Source: Anopheles merus (lineage: Eukaryota > Arthropoda > Insecta > Diptera > Culicidae). From it: a stretch of DNA of 64,000 nucleotides. Each line of letters opens with the position of its first letter. Position 1 is the first letter of the stretch. The position numbers and the translations under genes were made by a program. The notes below the pieces were generated by a model, which was given only the letters and a program-made list of their open reading frames with translations, was not told the origin of the DNA and did not search any database. Below are positions 27,301-37,200 of the stretch, piece by piece. The stretch covers positions 37,369,755-37,433,754 of the forward strand of contig NC_054083.1 in NCBI RefSeq assembly GCF_017562075.2, in the 5' to 3' direction.

Positions 27301-29128
27301 AGAAGGCGCCAATAAAGGTGCTAATTGGGAAGGGTGCGCTTTGCGCCAGAGATGCAAGATCTCAAAGCCGCACAGAGATTGAAGCCGATAAATATGTTAA
27401 GCAAGTTGATCGGGCTCCCCCTTGCAAGTGAGAGCTGTAATTTTTTTGTTATCTTTTTTTTTCTAACACTGCCACGGATCTCTTCATGCTTACCTTTCGG
27501 CCACAAATGCAAAGCATTCCAATTATCTGGGTAAAGTGATTCTACGGTAATTATTTGTAATTTGGGAAAATTGAATGTTTTCTCCTTGTGGTGTTGGTAG
27601 CTGTTTAGCTTTCTTTGAATATCCGTTACACATGAAGCAGTTGGGTGTGGTGTGAAAAGTGTATTAAAATGTACAGAATTAGAATATGTCCGATAAAATG
27701 GTTGATGAACTTTTTGGAACTTTTGATGAACAATGAACTTTTTTAAACATTGTATTTATCTTTTTATGTGTAAGAAACAATTCTAATGTATTACAATTCC
27801 AATCAATTCAAAATGTATCATTTAATTTTTTTTACAAAAATGTTTTCTTTTTATCCTGATTCTCTTTGAAAATAAAGTTCTCACTGTCATTCTATCCCAC
27901 AGAACTTCATCACCGTCCTGCAGGAGTTTTTTTTTTATACAGCATAAATATTTTAACAAATTAAATTAAAATAAGTAGGTTTGAAGTATGTATGTACCGT
28001 TATGATTCAAATTACGGACAACTTCAAATTCCGAACATTTATGTTGTTTTTATTTAATTTCTGTATATTATATCCCTGGCTATGCAGCTTTTAATTTTTA
28101 GATATTTGTCATGACGTACTAGAACCAATTAAAAATATGTCTGACCGGTAGTCAGTACTACGGTTCTTTAAAATGTCTTCAGTGTCCGTAATTCAATGCA
28201 ATATGGTACATGAAGCCTAATCATCGACATTGTTGTAGTCAACATGCTGGAAAATTACTAATCGTCACAAACAATTCAGCTTTTTTAAATGAATATTCAA
28301 GTGACTAATTGAATGTATTCTACAAATTTATTGTATTCAAATCTTGTTCAATTGACAACATACAAGTAATCATTTAAAAAAACAAGCTTCCTGGCAAAAA
28401 TACACTTTCAATCGGAAACGTTAAGTGGCTGGTCCAATCGCCATGAATGAAACCACCAAAGTGCAGCTCATTACGGAGAACATAATTAAACCAACGCCTT
28501 CTAACACCCATTTTCCCCACCATCCCCCACACCCGCGTGGAATTCGCTCTCAAACGCATACCAAAACCCCCTTCGTCCTCCCCTCCGATGCACCTACCTG
28601 TCCCTTGGCGTAATTCCAGAGCGTCTTCACAATGCCACCGTTGCTGGTCTCGATCCCGTTCAGCCCGCCGAGCAGTGAGGCCGCGTCCGGATCGGGATCA
28701 CTTTCGGCGCGTGACACCGCGCCCTCGCCCTCCTCCTCGTACACGGGCGAAGCGGACGATGGCGTGCCCATCATCATCATCATCATTTGATGTGGACCAC
28801 CAGCACCACCATCGCCATCCATGTTGCTGCCACCACCGATCGGATCAAAATTAACGTCAAAATCCAGCGACCGGGTAAAGTGCTGTTCGGCACCCCCGTA
28901 CGGTCCACCTCCCCGCACACCGCCGCCGCCACCGGTTGGCCCACCCGGCCCTTGGCTGAACGATAGCGAGCGGGCGAACGAACTCTTGAAGTACTGGCAC
29001 GGGGCACCACCAGCACCCGCACCCCCATTGCGGCCAGCTGTTGCTGTTGCGGTCACATCAAATTCGTTCGATTTCTTCGGTATTCGCACCTCGTTGCTCT
29101 GCAGATGGGTTTCGATTGTTTTCGACAT
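24326..29128 (-). CDS. unrecognised protein, 5' part (two exons, continues leftward)
   Basis: Exon 1 is 29,128-28,598 (177 codons) and begins MSKTIETHLQSNEVRIPKK. It is followed by Gly/Ala/Ser-rich sequence, two similar short motifs (FARSLSFS and FTRSLDFD), a run of six Met from an ATG repeat, an acidic patch and TLWNYAKGQ, then donor CAG|GTAGGT. Exon 2 is 24,448-24,326 (41 codons) with acceptor TTTTGCAG and donor AAG|GTAAGAG; it reads EIKSANSSPAKRSLTLKS and ends EIEVLRLRK. Both joins are in phase 0. No stop follows, so the gene continues at lower coordinates. I do not recognise the family. The mix of a non-repetitive N-terminus, RSL-type motifs and basic serine-rich sequence suggests an intracellular scaffold or signalling protein with phosphorylation sites, but that is inference. 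No signal peptide or membrane segment is seen. Confidence 0.7.
24449..28597. other. intron of the unrecognised minus-strand gene
   Basis: This is 4.1 kb between two phase-0 exons. It contains short unrelated open frames on both strands (for example around 24.9-25.5 kb and 26.6-26.9 kb) with no motif I can name, and AT-rich sequence at 27.7-28.4 kb. Confidence 0.55.
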
Positions 29129-31790
29129 TTTGACGAAGAAGGCTACGATCACACACACAAACACACACACAAAAACACTTGCCGGAAACGATAAGATCCC
29201 CGCACACACTTTTTGCTTTTTGGGGTTATGTTGCGGAAGGAAAGGCTTATTTTCCCCCCGTCTGTGTTACATGGGGAGCGTTATATGCCGCCGCTCAGCT
29301 AAGAAAAAAGGACATTTCACTCACACGCACACCACACGGAACAGCACTTTGCGACGCATCTTGTGACAGGGTAGAGACACACACACAATTAGGTAACGAC
29401 GATTAAAACAAAAAAAATCACGCCCGCACACGACGCGTTTTGTCACTAAACGAACACACGCGCACGCACGCACACACATAAAACTTCTCAGAGGAACACA
29501 AAAACGAATGTAACCTGCGGGAAAGGAATATAGGGACACTAAAATGAACCTCCTTTACTTTTGTTTTGCAGACGAACCGATGATCAATGGTAACTACTAA
29601 TGACGGTTTAGTTTTGAACAACGACACAAGTTACACAAGACATCGATATGAAAATCAAAGTAAGCTTCAAAGTATGGTCGAACCCAAGTGGATCCCTGGA
29701 AAAGACGCCATAATGGTTCAGATTAAAAGTTACAATTCCAAAAAGATGAGTGTTGGCTTTGTTGGTAGAGTATTTTTCCTCTAAATTACTTAAATTTGTT
29801 AAATTATTTTTTTTTTTAACAAAACTACACACTAGAATAAATGAGTCACCAAATTTGACGGTTATCTTTCTTTCCCGGAAAATGGTTCAAACGCCGGTTC
29901 TTTTGTTGGTCAGTTTTCGCCACTACTCTCAATTGCAAATATACACACACACACAAAGGCGCACATGACACAAATGCTCCGCCCGGAGTAGCTGGAATAG
30001 GAACACGTTCGCACACAGCTGTACAGAGCTGCTCACTTCCTGGCTGTCGGTTAGATTTTTGCTCCTTTTTGCTCGCTGCCGTACAACACACCGGGATCGC
30101 TTACTAACACATCCTAGCAAACTGGACTTGTACGTAGCCGCAGCCTTGAAAAAGTACAATCCCAAGGCATGGTGTGTCTTTCCGGCTTTTGTGGTGTCTG
30201 TAAAAGCGGCTAACTCAAGGCGGTGATTTTAGTTGTAATTATTTTAGGAATTCTAAACATATGTAAATGTAGCCAAAATACAAAAACGCTTTGCACAACG
30301 GGTTTTTCCCCCTTTAAAAATTTGCAGTACACGCAATCCAATTGGAATTGATCGGCATGGGGACACAGCTACAAACTGCCATACACACACACACACACCA
30401 TTTGATTGACAAAACGATAATTTTGGGTTGTGTGTCTAAACAGCGGTTCGCGTTGATCGCGTGTGTGTCCTTCAGGTGGACAGCCATGCACACGCACCCA
30501 ACCATAGCCGGCTCGCGAAAAAATGCAACATCATCTTCGTCATGATACCGCCGTTCTGCATTTTTTGCTGCGGTTGGAAAGGATATTGCACACACCACAG
30601 CATGTACGGCAGCAGCAGACGGACGGGTCTCGCCTACACTTGCTACGAAAATCACGGAACACTTCACACAACCACACACGACACGACACACACACCTTGC
30701 TTATACTAACTCGCAGGTCCGCTCACATTGTATTTATTATATTTCACTACTAACAATATTTTTGCACGACCAGAAAACAAAGCATTAAATTTAGGCACCC
30801 ATTCACGTGATTTCCTTCCTATTTCCGTTCGCTACACTTTCGCTTACCGGCTTCGCTGCAATGCAATCACTGCAATCACGCACACACGCGGTGCAATCGG
30901 TGTGTGATTCCTCGCAAGTCAGATGTTGTTGTTTGAATGGTGCGCTGGATGGCTCTCGTGCACAAGTAGCCCCCTTGACGGTCTGCTGGTTACTAACGCA
31001 CACAAAACGCCGGCTTCGTTAAGCTTTCGTTCAGCCGAGAGCGAACCGGAGACGCGTGTGCGAGAGCGAAACGGCACTAGCGTAGAGCGAGCAGCGCACC
31101 GCTGCGTACGGATAGCGCTGGAGAGAGCGAGATACGAGGGTTTCGTTCGGTTGAGATTTTGCGAGCGTGTTTGGCGCTCACTTTTTACTACAGTGCACTG
31201 TTGGCTGAGTTGGGTGAAATTGAGTCAAAATTTATCTTTCTTTTTTATTTTAAAAGCTTTTTAGGTAAAAATCCGAAAAGGATAATTGGGTGTTTCTAAT
31301 ACACTGATGTACACAAAGGTTATATGTGGAAAAAAAATACTCGACCGCATGTCCTCGGTGCGGAACAATGTGTTCGAGAAATGTGCCCTAGATTCAGCAT
31401 TGCATCCGATGAATTCAGGTATCATCAACGTTTTTAAGCATCATACCGCAGTCTTGGCATTGGCAAAGACAGATTCGGGAAGGGATCCCACGGTCTTGAG
31501 ATAAAGTGTGAAACCCTGTAATGAAATAACCATAGCCACATCGTTAAAACTATGATAGTATTTAAAATGTTCCTTGGGCATTCAGATAGATTTTTGCTCG
31601 GTATGTTTGAATACGAGTATATATGGCATGATAAGATGTAGTTAGGTGAAACACATTGTACGAAAAGGACAGCTATTTAATGATGAGTTATAGATCACCA
31701 TCTATTGAGCAAAGCACTGAAGCTACGGAACTTTGGTGTTTTCTATGATTATTTGATTTTCCAGTAATTTAAGCTTAATCTGTGGCGCTT
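29129..31790. other. 5' flank of the minus-strand gene, no gene seen
   Basis: CA/TG repeats are dense at 29,150-29,175, 29,455-29,478, 29,942-29,955 and 30,384-30,398. A CG-rich block at about 31,020-31,160 with several GAGAGCGA-like words could be promoter or 5' leader of the gene whose start codon is at 29,128, but no initiator or TATA box decides this. Confidence 0.4.
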
Positions 31791-31794
31791 GGGA

Positions 31795-32094
31795 CTTCAC
31801 TCAATATTCCTTCTTATTTAACTAAATCTAATTTATGCAGCAGCAATGAGATTTTTGACGGCACCAGTCTTTGACACTTTGACAAGAGCCATCTCGTACC
31901 GATGTCATGTATTAAAAAGCTATGAAGTTCCACCAAGTTCGGCACACGTTCTTAACAAGCCTTCAAGTTCCATCGTGAATCTTACACATCAGGATAACCA
32001 GCTGCAAAGTTCTAGCGAGTATCAAGTGTTTGTTAAAAAGCTCCATAGTTCCGCAAAGTACCGTCTATCTGAACGATTTTTTGTTAAACAGCCT
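31795..32094. repeat. left copy of ~300-bp direct repeat
   Basis: This block is a diverged direct copy of about 33,066-33,395. Both begin around CAATATTCCTTCTT, share CAGCAGCAATGAGAT and GCTCCATAGTTCCGCAAAGT, and run to TTAAACAGCCT. Within each copy a looser unit of about 30-38 bases (TTAA..AGC..AAAGTTC) recurs, so the block is itself a degenerate tandem array. The left copy stops abruptly at 32,094, where unrelated sequence starting TGTTGAGGACAG begins. Confidence 0.75.
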
Positions 32095-32400
32095 TGTTGA
32101 GGACAGACCGCTGCCTCATCCTGAGGGCTCACTGTTGACAGCAGGGCTGTCATCCTGTGACGTCCTCAGTGAGGATCGTGGAGCGAGCAGGATCAGTCGT
32201 CCTCTCCCCGCATTACGTGCGTGTGTTTATTGTATTACCCATACCAAAGATAGTGATAAAATAAATATTCTCTTTGTGTCGTACACCACCGTCTTCATAT
32301 TTCATTTGTTCAACAATAACACAACCCAAATAGCCAGAATTGCTTAAGCAGCTCATTTTGGCACGCTAAAGATCGCTGCTCGAATTCGCCTTTTGCAGTA

Positions 32401-32845
32401 GTTAAACCACCGACAAACCGACGTGACACTGGCGTTACAAAAGTGTCCCACACGAAAGTACTGTCATTTACCAGTGAGGCGAACACTTCTGTCAAAGTAA
32501 GCCCTGTTCACTGCTGCTTCGATGTAAACAACTTTTCTAAATACAAATGGCGAAGGAAGTGTGAGGCAAGATTTTGTGAGAATTATTGGACAAAACACAC
32601 AGGAAAGTCATTTTATAAGTTTCCAAATCAATGCAAAAAATGTGAGAAGTACATAAAACAATACGCATTGGAATTTGCGAAGAAAACCAAAAAGGGGGTT
32701 TAGCAGTTTCTTCTCTGTGTCAGTGTAGTAAGCGAATCATTATAGAGATGGCGCTAGTGTTTAACGTATTTTAATTTGAAATAAGGAGACAACTTTTGAA
32801 GCTCATTTTGTTCGAAGTGTCACGTCGGTTTGTCGGTGGTTAAAC
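32401..32845 (+). mobile_element. P-element-like transposon, short derivative
   Basis: A perfect inverted repeat of at least 23 bp lies at 32,408-32,430 and 32,816-32,838; its outer part reads CACCGACAAACCGACG. The element is flanked on both sides by GTTAAAC (32,401-32,407 and 32,839-32,845), a 7-bp direct repeat that may be a target duplication. P elements duplicate 8 bp, so either one base has diverged or the family differs. The interior (431 bp) encodes a remnant of a THAP zinc-finger domain, the DNA-binding domain of P transposases, which supports the assignment. There is no room for the catalytic region, so this copy cannot move by itself. Confidence 0.7.
32443..32703 (+). pseudogene. 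THAP-domain remnant of a P-type transposase
   Basis: The open frame contains KCEARFCENYWTKHTGKSF from about 32,557 onward, followed by YKFP. This matches the THAP pattern Cys-x4-Cys with the FxxFP-like core. The usual N-terminal Met just before the first Cys is missing: the only nearby ATG (32,547) is in another frame and meets a stop after five codons. The frame ends at a stop at 32,701-32,703 soon after the KKCEKYIKQY region, well short of a full transposase. It lies inside the inverted-repeat element at 32,401-32,845. A start at the upstream Met of the frame would add about 39 residues with no similarity to THAP proteins. Confidence 0.65.
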
Positions 32846-33065
32846 AGCACCAAAGTTCTAGGTGAGTCTTTCAAACAGCGCTTAAGCAGCTTCCTTATGC
32901 TACGGTGCTGGGGATTATTTTTCTTTGTGTTTTATTTTCAAGCAAGGGTCATCGATGAAATAAACAACAGGATTTGTTTTGTTTGTGTTCATGTGTATAT
33001 TTTTAAATCCTAAATATTCATGAATTATACAAAATGTCACACAATTTACTGTACAATCACAATCA

Positions 33066-33395
33066 CTTCACACAATATTCCTTCTTCAATTAACTAATCT
33101 AACTTGTGCAGCAGCAATGAGATTATTGACGGCGTCAGACTTTGATAATTTGACAAGAGCCACTTTGTACCGATGTCATGCATTAAAAAGCTATAAAGTT
33201 CCACCAAGTTCATTACCCTTTCTTAACAAGCCTTCAAGATCCATCATGAACCCTACACATAGTGCTAATCAGCCGCAAAGTTCCAAAGAGTACCATGTGC
33301 CTGTTAAAAAGCTCCATAGTTCCGCAAAGTACCGTCTATCTCTTAATCAGCCACAAAGTACGACATCGGAACGATTTTTCGTTAAACAGCCTCAA
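33066..33395. repeat. right copy of ~300-bp direct repeat
   Basis: This is the partner of 31,795-32,094. It keeps one extra internal unit (about 33,340-33,366, TTAATCAGCCACAAAGTACG) and continues into further units near 33,400-33,465 (AGCTATAGAGTTCAAG, AGCTATAAAGTTCAAG). The translated frames in the two copies look alike only because the DNA is repeated; there is no sign of selection on a protein. Confidence 0.75.
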
Positions 33396-33936
33396 ATCAG
33401 CTATAGAGTTCAAGCTGGTTATTTGGGTCAGCTATAAAGTTCAAGTTGGCTATTTGGGAATGGTTTCGTCACATTTTTCGGCCATATATTAAGTATTTTC
33501 CCAGAAAAAATATGTATTTTATCAATTTAAAACGTTTAAAGAACCTTTAAAAATGGAACATGCTTTGACTTTTTGCATAATTTTTAAAAGCATTTCTGCG
33601 TTGATGATGGATTTTAATTTGATATAAATTGCACCGTTCGTTTCAAAGTTCTACTGTGGTAATCCCATGTTGATTACCATCTGTACAGACCACCGCCTCT
33701 GCTCTATCAGTTTTCTGTTGCCCTCAGCTGTCAAATTGCTTCCATGCATACCAGCCTGCCAGAAATGGTTTATTCGTGGTCGTGAAAAATTCTTTCTCCG
33801 TGCTATTTCTGCGTTAACTAAATTTTACCTACGGAAAACAGTGTTTTCAGACATTTTACTGCAGCAAAAAGGCAGTATAGAGTGTAACGAAGTGAGTGCG
33901 ATTGAATTTGAGCGGCGGAAAGTGTTTGCCAAGCAG

Positions 33937-34135
33937 GTAAATAAGGTTTTAGCAGCGTCTTTGGCTTTCGCTATGGCGGCGTCAGTAGCGCCGGTGCTCC
34001 GCCATATTAGAATGGTGAAAATCCACACTTTGTCAATGCGCTGGTTGGTGGCCGCACCGAAACGATGAAATGTGCATTTTGCTGCGGTGAAACTGTTTCT
34101 AAGCGTCGTTTTCTTTCATTCTCTCATCGTTACAG
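33937..34135 (+). other. putative 5'-UTR intron of the Pep-like gene
   Basis: The sequence GCCAAGCAG|GTAAATAAG at 33,936/33,937 and TTCTCTCATCGTTACAG ending at 34,135, behind a pyrimidine-rich tract, fit a GT-AG intron 86 bases before the start codon at 34,222. A non-coding first exon would lie just upstream. Transcript data would be needed to prove it. Confidence 0.45.
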
Positions 34136-34221
34136 CAAGCGTCCTTGAATTTTGGTTGAAGGGGTGTGTCAGAGGGTGTGAAGAAAGTGGTGTGAGGCAC
34201 ACCAACAAAACCCGACCGAAA

Positions 34222-37200
34222 ATGGTTCTGCGTGGCATTCGGGGTGGATATCACCCGCGGGGTGGCGGAGGGACTCGAGGCAACGGGCGCACGTCGTACC
34301 ATGGCGGCAGTGGATATCATGGCTCGAACCATCACAACAGCAGCAACTATGACAACCGTAACGACAACCGCAACAGTCGGTACGGAAGCAGCAGCGGCGG
34401 AGGTGGGTACGATTCCCGCAACTCGTCCCGGTATGAATCAGACTCGCGGTACTCCCGGAACGATAGCCGCAACGATAGCTACAAGCGGTCCAATTCGTCC
34501 AAGTACGAGGTAAGGCAAAAGTGGGGTTTTTTAATCATGGCAAGGTTGACGTTGCGATGTGACAGGTTTTCTAATGGATATTTTATTTCCCGCAACTCGG
34601 CTAGGATAATCGCGACCGTCGTTCGCCGGACCGGAAGCGTCCCCGCAGCGATCACAACTCTCAGGTAATTGTGGGTCGAGGTTTTGCGTTTCGGCGTGAT
34701 TTAAATATTTAAAGCGAAATAGAGCATTAAACAATTGCTCAATCACGCTATCGAAAATAAGCATTTGCCTTCGAATGGCATATTTTCGTCCCCTTTGTAT
34801 GATAGCTTTCAGGCCGTCTGCATAATTTAAAACATTCCGAAGTATGGCGTGTACTTACAGAAATAGTTCTTGATTTCGGTTATAACGTAGCTTGCTTTGT
34901 TTCTAGACCTTCCATGGTATGATCCTCCAGCTCTCAAGTAGTGCATTATTATCTCAATCGTGTGTCCATTACGTACAAACCCAAACATTAAATTTAGTGA
35001 ACCTTTTCTATGTCCCGTATTAATTGATGATAATTTTTTTTATTTCGCGCACAAACATCGAACTCGTAAAGTTGTTTCCAATGAAGAAGAGACACGTGAT
35101 AAAGCTGCTACAGCTGCTCATTGTTTGAACTCAAAAGTAAAATAAGCAAGATAATGCACGTGGGGATAGGATTTGTCCTTTTTGGTGCATCCTCCCTAGA
35201 GGCCGAAAACGAGCTTTCAAAAAACAAGGGGGAGAGCACACGATCCCACACAGCATGATGCAGCAATCAGGCATCAGCATCTCGAGTTACGTTTCCATGG
35301 TCACAAGTATGCACACGTTCGCGGATGAAATCGCAACGTTACGACCGGAAACAATGAGCAACACCGTATGACGGTGGTGGTGGTCGGTTGCCAGGCTGTA
35401 TCGGGTGTATTGCTCTCTGTGTGTTTCGATTGGATTGAGGACTAGAGGAGAAAGATGATAGAGAGGAGATACGCACAGATTTACATAGATCGTTTTTTCT
35501 TGTACAAGTTTCAAGCTTCTGGCTTACAGAATGCAATTTATATTCGTCAAACGATACAAAACACGCACGTTGTGCAGTAACAACAACCCACATTGCAAAG
35601 AGCGCGAGACATAGCCGCTGCTGCTGCTGCTGCTACACAGGATAAAAGAGAGACACCTTGTTGCGAGAACCGGGAACCGTTTCCGATGCATCCTCTGCGC
35701 GCGCGGTCGTTATGATCCACTTTGTGACCGCAGCGAGAAGGTTATCAGCGTTACAGTTCACAGCAAACACGGAGTGTGCTCTAGATTCAAGCTCATAAAA
35801 CCCACGACTACCCACGTGTTCCTCCTTACGTTTACCTTGCATTCAACTCATTTTCCGATTGAACCCTACCAATCGCGCGAGATTACATTACTATTGCGAG
35901 CGTGCAAAGAAGTGTGCACTACTCTGTAGGGGCGTTCGACCGCGTCAGTGCGTGAAAGGATTCAAATCATCCAGGGTTTGCACAACACGTGGTGTGGTAG
36001 CTCAACATCGAAAATCGATCATCAAATGCATTATTTTTCTTTTAATAACCCCCTTATTATCTGTTCGTCCGTTCGTGTATCGAAAAAGCGTGTGCGCGCA
36101 GTATGGCATCTCTCGTTCCCATCAACCTTTTCCTTTCTGGGCGCATTTGTATTTTGTGTATTGCATCAAAGCGAGTGTGTGTGGAATTCGGAATTTGTAG
36201 CAAAACCGAAGAAAAGATCTAAATATGGTAGAGAAGGGCAAAGCATCTGTTTCAGCGGCGTGATTAAAACGGAAACCAATCACGAAGAAAAACTGATCAA
36301 CCTGACGCTGGTGGTGATGATGGTGGTAGGACACGCGTGAAGGGGGACTGCCTTGCTCACAAGTCTATCCGAGGAGCGTTGCTCTAGATGCGTTCGTGAT
36401 GATCATGTGGTGCTGCATGTGTGAAAGGAAAGGAACGTTGTACGCGGGAGGTGATGTGATGATGATGATGACGATGTGCAAGCGGTTATACTAAATTTCA
36501 CTATTAAAAATACAACGAAGAACGAGCCGGAAGGAGCAGGATCAGTATAGTTCGTCTCATAAATGCTTTGAAACACACTCACACACACTGTAAAGTAGCT
36601 CGGCGTGCGTTTGATGGCATGAGTAAGCCTTTTCCGCATTTTGATGAAACAATATGGACCGTCAGAAAAAAAGAAGGCTCCTTACTGATTGGTTGACGCA
36701 GAGTAACTTGAGTAACCTTTCTCTCGTATCGCGCATAGTCTAAAACTCGACCGGAACCGTCGTTTGTAACCTGCTACAACACCACCCCATATAGTGAAAA
36801 GTATCAATTTAACCAAAAAAAACCCCTCCAAACAAAAAAAAAAAAATACGAAACCAAATATCAAACTTCCTTTACACACCATGACATATGATTCTAATGC
36901 TAATCTCTTCAACTGGCTAACGAAATTATCCGTCACCATGTGAATTCACACACGCGCACGATTTTGTGCTCGCTCGCTTGACGCACGCGATGGTACCGAA
37001 CGTCGTCGAACGGGGAACGAATCGCGGCACGAAATTGATGATGACCCCCCGTGCACAAAGCAGGGCGGTGGAAGCTCGCGCCGCGACTACGGTAGCAGTG
37101 GCAGTGGCGTCGGCGGACGAGGTGGAGGATCGTCCAGCCGGTACCACGAGGGAGGCGGCGGCGGCAGCTCCAGCTCGTCGTACGACAAGCGGGGAAGCAA

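Noticed and set aside
28821..29366. Plus-strand open frame of 181 codons
   Set aside because: It is antisense to exon 1 of the minus-strand gene and proline-rich only because the true strand is glycine-rich.
31846..32100. Repeated open frame (also at 33,117) as a duplicated small gene
   Set aside because: The similarity is explained by DNA-level direct repeats with subunits; one copy has extra units and there is no coding bias.
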